52,875 nt of DNA. It comes from VMGX01 sp041658885 (GTDB lineage: Bacteria; Patescibacteriota; Minisyncoccia; Phycocordibacterales; 21-14-all-36-13). Position 1 is the first letter of the stretch. Every line of letters starts with the position of its first letter. The stretch spans positions 1 to 52,875 of the forward strand of contig JBAZZJ010000004.1 in the NCBI GenBank assembly GCA_041658885.1, in the 5' to 3' direction. A model generated the notes under the pieces. It had not been told where the DNA came from and ran no database searches. It saw only the letters and a program-made list of their open reading frames with translations. The position numbers and the translations under genes were made by a program. Below are positions 6,814 to 14,273 of the stretch, piece by piece.

Positions 6814-9615
6814 ATGTTTAACAAAATTATCTCACAAAGTAAAAAATTTCTTGTTTTTGTATTAATTGTTTCAATGGTTGCTCCTTCTTTGTTTTTATAT
6901 AAACCACAAAAAGCAGAGGCTATTTTTGGTATTGGTTCTGATGAAGCCCAGATAGCTTTGTGGGTAAAAGACTATATTTTAGACCCTCTTGCATATGCAT
7001 TTATAAACGCTCTGACTGCAGAAATGACACGCGAGGCCAAAAATTGGATAACTGGAAATAATTATACGGGTCCGGGAGGTGGAAAGACCGGTGGCTTTGT
7101 AACTAATTCACAAAGTTTTTTTGAGAAAGTTGGAGACAGGGCTTTGGGAGAATTTATTCAACAAAAGGTTCCTTCTTTTTGTAGTCCTTTTCAAGTAAGC
7201 ATACAGGGATATTTGAGAACAAAATACAAAAGCAATGCTTATTCAGATAGAAACTATTGCACGTTTACAGAAACAAAAGAAAATATGGAACGAGCATACA
7301 ACAACTTCACACAAAATTTCAACAATGGTGGATGGGAGAGATGGGTCAATGTGACGGTTAATCCTATCAACAACCCTTACGGAGCAATTGTCTCTGCTGA
7401 TGCTAGCGCTAAAGCCTATATAGGCGGTATAAAATTACTTGACGAAAAAGAGTTAGATTGGGGAAAAGGATTTATTTCTTGGAAAAAAACAGAGGGGGAG
7501 TGTACACAATTTGCAGTGGCCTCGTTGACCAACAAAGATGGGAATCCTTTTCTTGGGGGTTTTGGGCATTGGATAAATCCTATTACGAAAGAAGATACGG
7601 GGGTTCTTGTTACTGGGAATCCTCCACCGTGTGTTGGAATGGATACACGAAAAACAAAAATTGAAACCCCAGGAAGTTTTCTTGAAACAGGTCTTAGTGA
7701 CGCGATTGGTTTAAGTGGAGATAGATTAGCTTTGGGTGATGAAATTGATGAAATAATTGGAACTTTAATAGCAAGATTGGTGGGTATAGGTTTCAACGCG
7801 GTAGGTTTGGGCGGTAAAGGTAGTACAAGTGGAGAAGAAGACAGTATAAATAATACCAAACGAAGAATATCAGACATGATTGATGGAATGACATCAAAAA
7901 CTCAAGAATATGTAGGTATTAAAAAGGCGTCCCTTGAGCTTATAGGAAAATTCGCACTCACTAGTGTACAATTGGGACCTTCAAGACAAATAAACCAAAA
8001 AATTAATTGGGCTGGAAATGATTTTGAATGGACGGCTGGAATATATTACAATGAAGACCGCTCAACTAAAATTGACTGGACGGGGGAACCTTTTACGTGG
8101 AGAGATGATATACATTACAGAGAAAAAGACTCCGCAACCGGTTTAATTAAAGAAGTGAAGTGTGAGACCCTTGAAGATTCTTTGCTTCCTGCTTCTTACG
8201 TGACGGCGGAAAGCACAACAACTCCATTCTGGAAAAACTCCACCTGTCTAAATATTAAAGAAGGTGAAACACACATCAGATATGAGTGGGGCCCAGCAAT
8301 TTCAATGACTCCAACGGAAAAAGAAAATTCTGTTGCAAAAGCTGTGAGCGGTTTTTGTGACAGACGAAGTGTCGGAACAAAAGGATATACCGTTGTAACA
8401 GAAAGTGATAATTTTTGGAGTTCGTCTTCATGCGAAAAAATCGGGACAACCAGTTTTGATTGGGCAGGAATAATTAAAACTGAGAAAAAAATTTATAGGG
8501 ACAGAACGACTCGATTTATTGAGAGAAAAATTGATTGGGATGGTGTATTGTTTGAGTGGAAAGAACAAGCAACTTATGATGGAAGAGACATTTATTTTGA
8601 ACCGAATGAAATGGGAAATACTGGGGACGGTGAGAAAAGCGGATTTGCATTAAATAATACAAACGACAAAAATGGTTACTTATCTGATTTTGGATGGCCC
8701 ACCCCAAAAATAAAATTTTTAGCTACTCCAGTCAAAATATGTTTCCCCGCAGAAAGAGAAAGCAATTCAGAAAGAAAAAAGGTGTTTGGCGTAATAGAAG
8801 GACAAAATTCCGGATTTGAAAAATGGACAACTTTAGAGTGCACAAAACATCCTAAAGATACTGCGTCTAAAGGAGTATTAAAATGGTTTGTAGATCAGCC
8901 CGGTGATCAGGAAGATTTTGGCGCATGGGTAAAACTTGGTGATACTCCGCCAGCCAAAATAAGAATACCGTTGGAGGGAGACATTTTCAATAATCTAGAC
9001 AAAAACTATGGAAGCGTTCCTATAGCAAAAACATTTGATGACCTGTCCAAATGTTATGGCGTTGGATCTGAAGGAGCGGGTAAAATAAATTCTCAAATAG
9101 AGGAAAGAAAAAAACAGAGATTGCAAATAATTTCAGACATATTGATTGCAGAAAAAATGATTGAGGACATAAAACTTTGGAAAAATTCATTTGAGGATTT
9201 TGGAAGTGGTTCGTCTGGTTATACATATTTCTTGGACCAACTAAACAAAACCAGTGAGATGGTTGGTATTTCCGATGAACAAATTTCTCAAGCAAATGAT
9301 GAAAAGAGAAAGATTGAATCAGAAAATTCTATTGTGAAAACAAGACTTAGAATATGCGAGGGTGGCGGTTCTTATGTTGGAACAGAGGAAGATTATGAGA
9401 TTGGTTATGGTGAAACAGGACAACTTGGTTATGATGCGGGTTATAGTGACGCGTTTGGTGGTAATGACAATTCTGGTTCTCTACCCATAGGAGACCGCCT
9501 TCCAAACGGAGAGCCTACTAAAAAGGGTTATGAAAACGGAAAAAAGGACGGTTATTATTTTGGATATATACATGGGTATACTGTAGGTAAAGATGACATA
9601 AATTCCCGCGGTTAA
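6814..9615 (+). CDS. Large secreted protein of the secretion-like locus
   Basis: This 933-aa protein has an N-terminal signal sequence (hydrophobic to about residue 25, then KPQKAEA). The following segment, QIALWVKDYILDPLAYAFINAL, resembles the N-terminus of extracytoplasmic proteins beside VirB6-like genes. The middle holds repeats of the form (I)DW-G--F-W followed by an aromatic/charged stretch: KINWAGNDFEW, KIDWTGEPFTW, SFDWAGIIK and KIDWDGVLFEW. Several cysteines occur in pairs. The C-terminus is Gly-Tyr-rich (GYGETGQLGYDAGY, then GKKDGYYFGYIHGYTVG). I do not recognise the family. Position suggests a surface or pilus-associated component. Confidence 0.7.
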   Translation: MFNKIISQSKKFLVFVLIVSMVAPSLFLYKPQKAEAIFGIGSDEAQIALWVKDYILDPLAYAFINALTAEMTREAKNWITGNNYTGPGGGKTGGFVTNSQSFFEKVGDRALGEFIQQKVPSFCSPFQVSIQGYLRTKYKSNAYSDRNYCTFTETKENMERAYNNFTQNFNNGGWERWVNVTVNPINNPYGAIVSADASAKAYIGGIKLLDEKELDWGKGFISWKKTEGECTQFAVASLTNKDGNPFLGGFGHWINPITKEDTGVLVTGNPPPCVGMDTRKTKIETPGSFLETGLSDAIGLSGDRLALGDEIDEIIGTLIARLVGIGFNAVGLGGKGSTSGEEDSINNTKRRISDMIDGMTSKTQEYVGIKKASLELIGKFALTSVQLGPSRQINQKINWAGNDFEWTAGIYYNEDRSTKIDWTGEPFTWRDDIHYREKDSATGLIKEVKCETLEDSLLPASYVTAESTTTPFWKNSTCLNIKEGETHIRYEWGPAISMTPTEKENSVAKAVSGFCDRRSVGTKGYTVVTESDNFWSSSSCEKIGTTSFDWAGIIKTEKKIYRDRTTRFIERKIDWDGVLFEWKEQATYDGRDIYFEPNEMGNTGDGEKSGFALNNTNDKNGYLSDFGWPTPKIKFLATPVKICFPAERESNSERKKVFGVIEGQNSGFEKWTTLECTKHPKDTASKGVLKWFVDQPGDQEDFGAWVKLGDTPPAKIRIPLEGDIFNNLDKNYGSVPIAKTFDDLSKCYGVGSEGAGKINSQIEERKKQRLQIISDILIAEKMIEDIKLWKNSFEDFGSGSSGYTYFLDQLNKTSEMVGISDEQISQANDEKRKIESENSIVKTRLRICEGGGSYVGTEEDYEIGYGETGQLGYDAGYSDAFGGNDNSGSLPIGDRLPNGEPTKKGYENGKKDGYYFGYIHGYTVGKDDINSRG

Positions 9616-9632
9616 ATCAAAAATAAGAGTAT

Positions 9633-11615
9633 ATGAAGAAAATTATTGAAAATTTATCCCGTGAAATAAAAACCTTTAGGTTTTATGATGCTAAAGCATC
9701 ATACTCCGCAGGATTATTCCATAAAAAAAATCTCCTAAGAATGGCGGGGTTAGTTCTTGTTTTATCTTTCTTTTTGTTTATCCCTTTTGGATCTGATGGA
9801 CTAAATATCGCACACGCTGGTTGGTTTGGGGATATTACAGGCGGAGCCATAAAAGGTATTTTAGATATTGTTGGTTTCACAGCAGGCGCAGTGGCAGAGA
9901 TAGCTTTTCAAGTCTTGAGTTGGTTGCTTGAGTTTGTCTGGATGCCAATTCTTTCGTGGGTTTTAGTTGTTGTAGGAAATTTGTTTGACCAAGTTATAAC
10001 TTTTTCTTTAAGTACATCTATCATAAGCTCCCTCCAAGGAATAAAAGATGGATGGGCTATAGTTCGTGATTTAATAAATCTCTCTTTTATATTTTTACTT
10101 TTGTATATAGCCATAAACACAATGCTTGGAACTTCTGGCTCCGCTGATAAAAAAATTTTGGCAAATTTGGTTATAGCCGCAATATTTATAAACTTTAGTT
10201 ACTACATAACAGGTCTAATCATAGATGCTGGAAATATAGTTGCCCTCGCCTTTAGGGGCGCAATCAAAGCTGGAAGTGGCGGGACGGGTGGGCTCGGCAC
10301 AATGATAATGAATGCGATTAAGGTTTCCGAATTATACGCGCCTTCGGGGTTTGGTTCTACTGCCCTTCTCTCGGTTGGAATAAGAACGTTTGTTATGGGA
10401 TTGAGTATATATGCTATAGGCGCGGCAACTTTACTTTTTATTGTTCGTATTATTACATTTATTATTCTCCTAATATTGTCACCTATTGGATTCGTTGGAA
10501 ATTTATCACCAAAATTTGCAGAACAATCAAAAAAATGGTGGAATAGTTTAATAGGCCAAACTCTTGTGGCTCCTGTCTTTTTATTTTTCTTTTATGTTAT
10601 AGCGAGGTTGGTAGAAAATAATAATTTTTTTAATGTTATATCAAGTAATTCGCCTACAAGTGGCGCAGAAATAGGAATGTCTTATTATTTTAATTTTGTA
10701 ATTATAATTGGATTACTTTTGACTGCTGTAAAATTATCAAAACAGTTTAGTGGCGAGCTCGGAGGAAAGGTTGTCGGATTTGCCGGTTCGTTAGGAAAAA
10801 TTGGTGTCGGACTTTTGGGTGCAGGAACACTTAGCGGTTTAGCGATGGCTGGTAGGGCAAGCTTGGGGAGAGGAGCATCAATGATGTTAGCTAAAACGGA
10901 AAAGGGTTTGCTTGGTGCTAAGTCTGAAGGAGGAATAAAGGGTTTTGGGGCCAATTTGGCGTTAAAGAGTTTAAAGAAAACAGAGAGTGGGAGCTTTGAC
11001 GTGAGATCAACTGGAGTTGGTAAAACTGGTCTTGGTTTGGTTAAAGGAGTTAAATTTGGGAAAGCGGGTGGTAAGGGCGGATTTAAAAAATCATTTGAAA
11101 AAACGGTAGAAAAACAGAGGGGTGATGTAAAAGACATGACAGATGAACAAAAAAGGTCGTATGCTAAAAATGTACTACAAAAACCAATTTGGGCGGGGGG
11201 ACAGAGGGTTGACCCAAATTCATTATTAGGAAAAATGTCTAAAAAAGTTCAAGCAGGTGAAATTATTAAAAAAGAAGCTGGTTTGAAGATAAATAAAAAA
11301 GTAACTGATGACGAAATAAAAAATTTAAACGAAGAAATTAAAAGAGATTCTGATACCTTGAATCAGGTAAAAAACAGGAAAACGGAATGGGCAACAAAAC
11401 AGGGAGAAATGCTTGATTTAAAAGAAAAAATAGAGGCAAACGAAAGAAAAATAAAGGACAGTAAAGAAAGACTAAAAACTATTAAAAAAGAGATAGAGGA
11501 TGCCACGGGAAAATATGAGAAGAAAGAAAAAACTGAGGAATTAAAAGATATTATTAGAGACATTGCTGGAGACAAAAAAGAAGATAAGTGGGACAAAGAG
11601 GACAAAGAAGAGTAG
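9633..11615 (+). CDS. VirB6/TrbL-like polytopic membrane protein
   Basis: This 660-aa protein has a signal-like first hydrophobic segment, about seven or eight further membrane helices up to residue ~370, then glycine-rich and finally long Lys/Glu-rich coiled-coil segments facing the cytoplasm. This layout fits the VirB6/TrbL component that forms the inner-membrane channel of type IV secretion systems. A palindromic element (9658-9712) lies inside the N-terminal coding region and encodes roughly residues 9-27 (REIKTFRFYDAKASYSAG). The same element, nearly identical, lies upstream of dnaA. An ATG at 9741 would remove the element from the protein and keep the signal segment, so the true start is uncertain. 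Confidence 0.75.
   Translation: MKKIIENLSREIKTFRFYDAKASYSAGLFHKKNLLRMAGLVLVLSFFLFIPFGSDGLNIAHAGWFGDITGGAIKGILDIVGFTAGAVAEIAFQVLSWLLEFVWMPILSWVLVVVGNLFDQVITFSLSTSIISSLQGIKDGWAIVRDLINLSFIFLLLYIAINTMLGTSGSADKKILANLVIAAIFINFSYYITGLIIDAGNIVALAFRGAIKAGSGGTGGLGTMIMNAIKVSELYAPSGFGSTALLSVGIRTFVMGLSIYAIGAATLLFIVRIITFIILLILSPIGFVGNLSPKFAEQSKKWWNSLIGQTLVAPVFLFFFYVIARLVENNNFFNVISSNSPTSGAEIGMSYYFNFVIIIGLLLTAVKLSKQFSGELGGKVVGFAGSLGKIGVGLLGAGTLSGLAMAGRASLGRGASMMLAKTEKGLLGAKSEGGIKGFGANLALKSLKKTESGSFDVRSTGVGKTGLGLVKGVKFGKAGGKGGFKKSFEKTVEKQRGDVKDMTDEQKRSYAKNVLQKPIWAGGQRVDPNSLLGKMSKKVQAGEIIKKEAGLKINKKVTDDEIKNLNEEIKRDSDTLNQVKNRKTEWATKQGEMLDLKEKIEANERKIKDSKERLKTIKKEIEDATGKYEKKEKTEELKDIIRDIAGDKKEDKWDKEDKEE
9658..9712. 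repeat. Three-hairpin palindromic element within a coding region
   Basis: It has the outer arm CCCGTGAAATA, then hairpin AAAACCT-AGGTTTT, hairpin ATGATGCT-AGCATCAT, and a degenerate right arm TACTCCGCAGG. The interior is nearly identical to the element at 22856-22913, where the outer arms still pair well. Confidence 0.85.
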
Positions 11616-11626
11616 GAAATAATTTT

Positions 11627-12283
11627 ATGGAAAACACAGAACAAAACGAAGAAAAAAATCCGTTAGAAAAACTTTACGAGGAACTGCCGCAAAATGTGCA
11701 GGAAGCTATTTCGTCTGTTGCAGTCGCTGAAAAAATTCAAGAAATTGCAAAAAGAAATGGGTTACATGTAGATGAAGCTGGGATTGTTTCTGACGAGGCA
11801 ACAATGGTTATGTTGGGAATAGAAAATCCGAAAGATTTTGTTGACGGACTTCAAAACAAATTGAAACTGCCGAGAGAAAAAGTTGTTGAATTAGCAAAAG
11901 ATGTAAATAAAGAAATTTTTGAACCAATAAGAGAATCGTTGAGGAAGATGTATGAAAATGAAGAAGGATTATTTGAGGAAAATTCTTCTTCATTAAACTC
12001 AAATCTAAAATCTAAAATCTCCCCGAACCTTCCCACCATGCCGGGAGCTACGGGGCAAGCAAATCTGGAAACAAAAAACCAAAATGAGATACCCACACAG
12101 ACGAGTACAATGACAACAGAAGAGTTAAATCAAAAGTTGTTGAAGGAAGATTCAATTTTTAAAAGCAGGATGGGAGGAATTGTAAATATGCCAAAAGAGG
12201 AGATTGTACTTGAACAAAATAATCCACCAAAGATTGAAAACAAGATAAGACACGTAGACCCATACAAAGAGCCATTAGAATAG
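11627..12283 (+). CDS. Hypothetical cytoplasmic protein of the secretion-like locus
   Basis: This is a 218-aa acidic, mostly helical protein without membrane segments. The N-terminal ~100 residues (LEKLYEELPQNVQEAISSVAVAEKIQEIAKRNGL) look like a small helical domain of the kind common in Parcubacterial operons. The C-terminal half is low-complexity. The start at 11627 is preferred because a purine-rich AGGA precedes it; the GTG at 11588 lies within the previous gene. A short stretch at 11995-12020 (TTAAACTCAAATCTAAAATC) resembles the intergenic low-complexity repeats, so it may have been gained by insertion. Function unknown. Confidence 0.6.
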   Translation: MENTEQNEEKNPLEKLYEELPQNVQEAISSVAVAEKIQEIAKRNGLHVDEAGIVSDEATMVMLGIENPKDFVDGLQNKLKLPREKVVELAKDVNKEIFEPIRESLRKMYENEEGLFEENSSSLNSNLKSKISPNLPTMPGATGQANLETKNQNEIPTQTSTMTTEELNQKLLKEDSIFKSRMGGIVNMPKEEIVLEQNNPPKIENKIRHVDPYKEPLE

Positions 12284-12293
12284 GGAGATAAGA

Positions 12294-12323
12294 AAGCAAG
12301 AAAACAAAAAAACAATAAAGCAA
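12294..12323. repeat. Left inverted repeat of four-helix-bundle element 1
   Basis: This 30-nt A/C/G 'word' sequence (AAGCAA, AAAAC runs) is repeated in inverted orientation at 12704-12733 with 28 of 30 positions matching. The pair brackets the gene at 12333-12692. Confidence 0.85.
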
Positions 12324-12332
12324 AGAAAAAGA

Positions 12333-12692
12333 ATGAACGAGTACCAAGAAACATTAAAAAGAAAAATGGATGAATATGTTCATTTTGTTTATAAGGTGAC
12401 AAAAAAATTTCCTAAGGAAGAAATATATGGAACAACCTCACAGTTTAGAAGATCATCGTTGTCAGTTATTTTAAATTATATTGAGGGTTATGCTAGAAGA
12501 AAACCATTGGTTCGATTAAATTTTTTGGAAACATCATACGAGTCATTAAAAGAATCAAAATATTTGTTAGAATTCTGCAAAGAAGAAAAATATCTAGACA
12601 AACAAGAATGTGAGTTTGGAACAAAATTGACAGAGGAAATTGGAGCCATGCTTTGGAGAGAGATGAAACATTTAGATGATAGAAATATTTAG
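12333..12692 (+). CDS. Four-helix-bundle protein (S23/IVP family), copy 1
   Basis: This 119-aa all-helical protein is of the four-helix-bundle family first known from 23S rRNA intervening sequences (S23, related to Avd). Its hallmarks are EIYGTTSQFRRSSLSVILNYIEGYARR, NFLETSYESLKESKYLL and a C-terminal EEIGAML. It is about 60% identical by eye to the protein at 13853-14212. The gene is bracketed by a near-perfect 30-nt inverted repeat (12294-12323 and 12704-12733), so its transcript could fold into a stem-loop with the gene in the loop. It sits between two secretion-system genes but is probably a passenger. Molecular function is unknown; basic surfaces suggest nucleic-acid binding. Confidence 0.85.
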   Translation: MNEYQETLKRKMDEYVHFVYKVTKKFPKEEIYGTTSQFRRSSLSVILNYIEGYARRKPLVRLNFLETSYESLKESKYLLEFCKEEKYLDKQECEFGTKLTEEIGAMLWREMKHLDDRNI

Positions 12693-12703
12693 TTCGTAGA
12701 CTG

Positions 12704-12733
12704 TTGCTTTTTTGTTTTTTTGTTTTATTGCTT
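12704..12733. repeat. Right inverted repeat of four-helix-bundle element 1
   Basis: This is the reverse complement of 12294-12323 with two mismatches. It lies in the gap between the four-helix-bundle gene and the PrgI-like gene. Confidence 0.85.
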
Positions 12734-12744
12734 TTTTATATATT

Positions 12745-13191
12745 ATGAAATACCAGGTTCCACAATTTATTGATGTAGAAGATAAAATATTTGGACCGCT
12801 TACGTTTAAGCAGTTCGTTTATCTTGCTGGTGGAGCGGGTTTGGTTTTTGTTTTGTATTCTGTGTTGCCTTTATTCTTTGCAATAATTTTTATACTTCCA
12901 GTTGCTCTCTTGTCGGTTGCCCTGGCTTTTTATAAAGTAAACAATAAACCTTTTATTTTCGTTTTGGCTTCTGCTTTGAAATACTTAACAAGTTCAAAAC
13001 TTTATATATGGAAAAAAAGAGAGAATATAAAGGAAGAAATTTCACCAGAAAAAAAATATGAGGAACAACACATCCCAAAATTATCAGAAAGTAAGTTAAA
13101 AGAATTGTCGTGGAGTTTGGGAATAAAGGAGAGCATTTACGCAAATCAAGAAAACCAAAACCACAAAAACATAAAATCACTAAATCATTAA
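12745..13191 (+). CDS. PrgI family (VirB3-like) membrane protein
   Basis: This 148-aa protein begins MKYQVPQFIDVEDKIFGPLT, the signature of PrgI proteins, which resemble VirB3 and sit in the inner membrane next to VirB4. Two membrane helices lie at about residues 27-65, followed by a cytoplasmic tail. The ATG at 12745 is chosen because it begins the conserved motif; the earlier ATG lies in the repeat arm. The last nine residues, HKNIKSLNH, come from a low-complexity AAATCA/ATAAAATC repeat and are identical to the tail of TsaE (35714). The original stop was therefore probably lost or displaced by repeat insertion. Confidence 0.85.
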   Translation: MKYQVPQFIDVEDKIFGPLTFKQFVYLAGGAGLVFVLYSVLPLFFAIIFILPVALLSVALAFYKVNNKPFIFVLASALKYLTSSKLYIWKKRENIKEEISPEKKYEEQHIPKLSESKLKELSWSLGIKESIYANQENQNHKNIKSLNH

Positions 13192-13196
13192 AACAA

Positions 13197-13823
13197 ATGG
13201 CTTCACAAACATCAAAATCATCACAGGAATTTGTTCCTATAAAGGAAATAAGAAATGACACCGTCGTCCTAAAAGATGGCTCCATGAGAGCTGTCCTGAT
13301 GGCTTCATCTCTTAATTTTGCTTTGAAATCAGCAGACGAACAAACCGCGATAGTCACCCAGTTTCAAGATTTTTTAAATTCTCTTGATTTTTCTTTACAA
13401 TTTTTTATTCAATCTAGAGAACTTGATATAAGACCATATATAGCAATCCTAGAGGACAGATATGAGAAACAAATAAGTGATTTAATGAAGGTTCAAATAA
13501 GAGAGTATGTTGAGTTCATAAAAAGTTTTACAAAAAACGAAAATATTATGACAAAAAACTTTTTTGTTGTAATTCCTTATACGCCTCCGGTGATAGATGT
13601 CTCTAAAAAAATATCTGGGATTTTTAAAGAAAAAGACTTTGCTGAAGAAAAAACTTCTTTTGAAGAAAACGAAACCCAGTTGGAACAAAGAATCGCAACC
13701 GTAGAACAGGGACTTATAAGAACGGGCGTTAGAGTTGTAAGGCTTGGAACAGAGGAATTAGTAGAGTTATTCTACAAAATTTTCAATCCAGGAGATCTAG
13801 AAAAGCCCATAAAAATCAATTAA
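13197..13823 (+). CDS. VirB4/TraC N-terminal domain protein (split gene)
   Basis: This 208-aa protein corresponds to the N-terminal, non-ATPase part of VirB4/TraC. It contains QEFVPIKEIRNDTVVLKDGSMRAVLMASSLNFALKSADEQ, FQDFLNSLDF and IQSRELDIRPY. It ends where the hinge to the ATPase domain would begin. The ATPase part is a separate gene at 14274-16103, with a four-helix-bundle gene in between. The ATG at 13197 is preferred because the longer frame overlaps the PrgI gene and translates repeat DNA. The two parts probably reassemble as a complex. A stand-alone N-terminal domain is known in some related operons, so this need not be a broken gene. Confidence 0.78.
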   Translation: MASQTSKSSQEFVPIKEIRNDTVVLKDGSMRAVLMASSLNFALKSADEQTAIVTQFQDFLNSLDFSLQFFIQSRELDIRPYIAILEDRYEKQISDLMKVQIREYVEFIKSFTKNENIMTKNFFVVIPYTPPVIDVSKKISGIFKEKDFAEEKTSFEENETQLEQRIATVEQGLIRTGVRVVRLGTEELVELFYKIFNPGDLEKPIKIN

Positions 13824-13852
13824 TCACTAAATCATAAAATCACAAAAACAAA
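13822..13852. repeat. Left low-complexity repeat of four-helix-bundle element 2
   Basis: It is made of words AATCACTAAATCAT and AAAATCACAAAAACA. The same words occur in reverse orientation at 14207-14246, after the gene. Confidence 0.7.
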
Positions 13853-14212
13853 ATGGATACTTTTCAAGAAAAGTTAAAAATAAAAATGAATGAATATGCC
13901 CACGGCGTCTATAATTTAAGTAAAAAATTTCCAAAAGATGAGATATACGGAATAACATCCCAAATTAGAAGATCGTCCCTGTCGGTTGTGTTAAATTATA
14001 TAGAAGGATGGGCGAGAAGAAAAAACTTAGTTCATATAAACTTTTTAGAAATATCCTACGGTTCGCTTCAAGAATCTAAATACCTATTAAGCTTTTGTTC
14101 AGAAGAAAAATTAATTGACGAGAAAGAATATAAAAAAATATTAGCTGTGGCAGAGGAGGTTGGTGCAATGTTGTGGTCAGAAATTAAAAGATTGGATAAA
14201 AAGAAAGTGTGA
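13853..14212 (+). CDS. Four-helix-bundle protein (S23/IVP family), copy 2
   Basis: This 119-aa paralogue of the protein at 12333 has the family core EIYGITSQIRRSSLSVVLNYIEG and NFLEISYGSLQESKYLL. It lies exactly between the N-terminal and ATPase parts of the VirB4-type protein. It is bracketed by low-complexity inverted repeats that use AAATCA/ACAAAA words, different from those of copy 1. This combination of gene plus private inverted repeats recalls intervening sequences in 23S rRNA genes. A direct role in secretion is not excluded, but the repeated pattern at three sites favours a mobile passenger. Confidence 0.85.
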   Translation: MDTFQEKLKIKMNEYAHGVYNLSKKFPKDEIYGITSQIRRSSLSVVLNYIEGWARRKNLVHINFLEISYGSLQESKYLLSFCSEEKLIDEKEYKKILAVAEEVGAMLWSEIKRLDKKKV

Positions 14213-14246
14213 TTTTGTGTTTTTTTATGATTTTGTGTTTTTATGA
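14207..14246. repeat. Right low-complexity repeat of four-helix-bundle element 2
   Basis: GTGTGATTTTGTG and TTATGATTTTGTG words are the reverse complement of the vocabulary at 13822-13852. The match is by word, not base by base. Confidence 0.7.
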
Positions 14247-14273
14247 CTATATTTGATTTTTAATTTAATTTTT

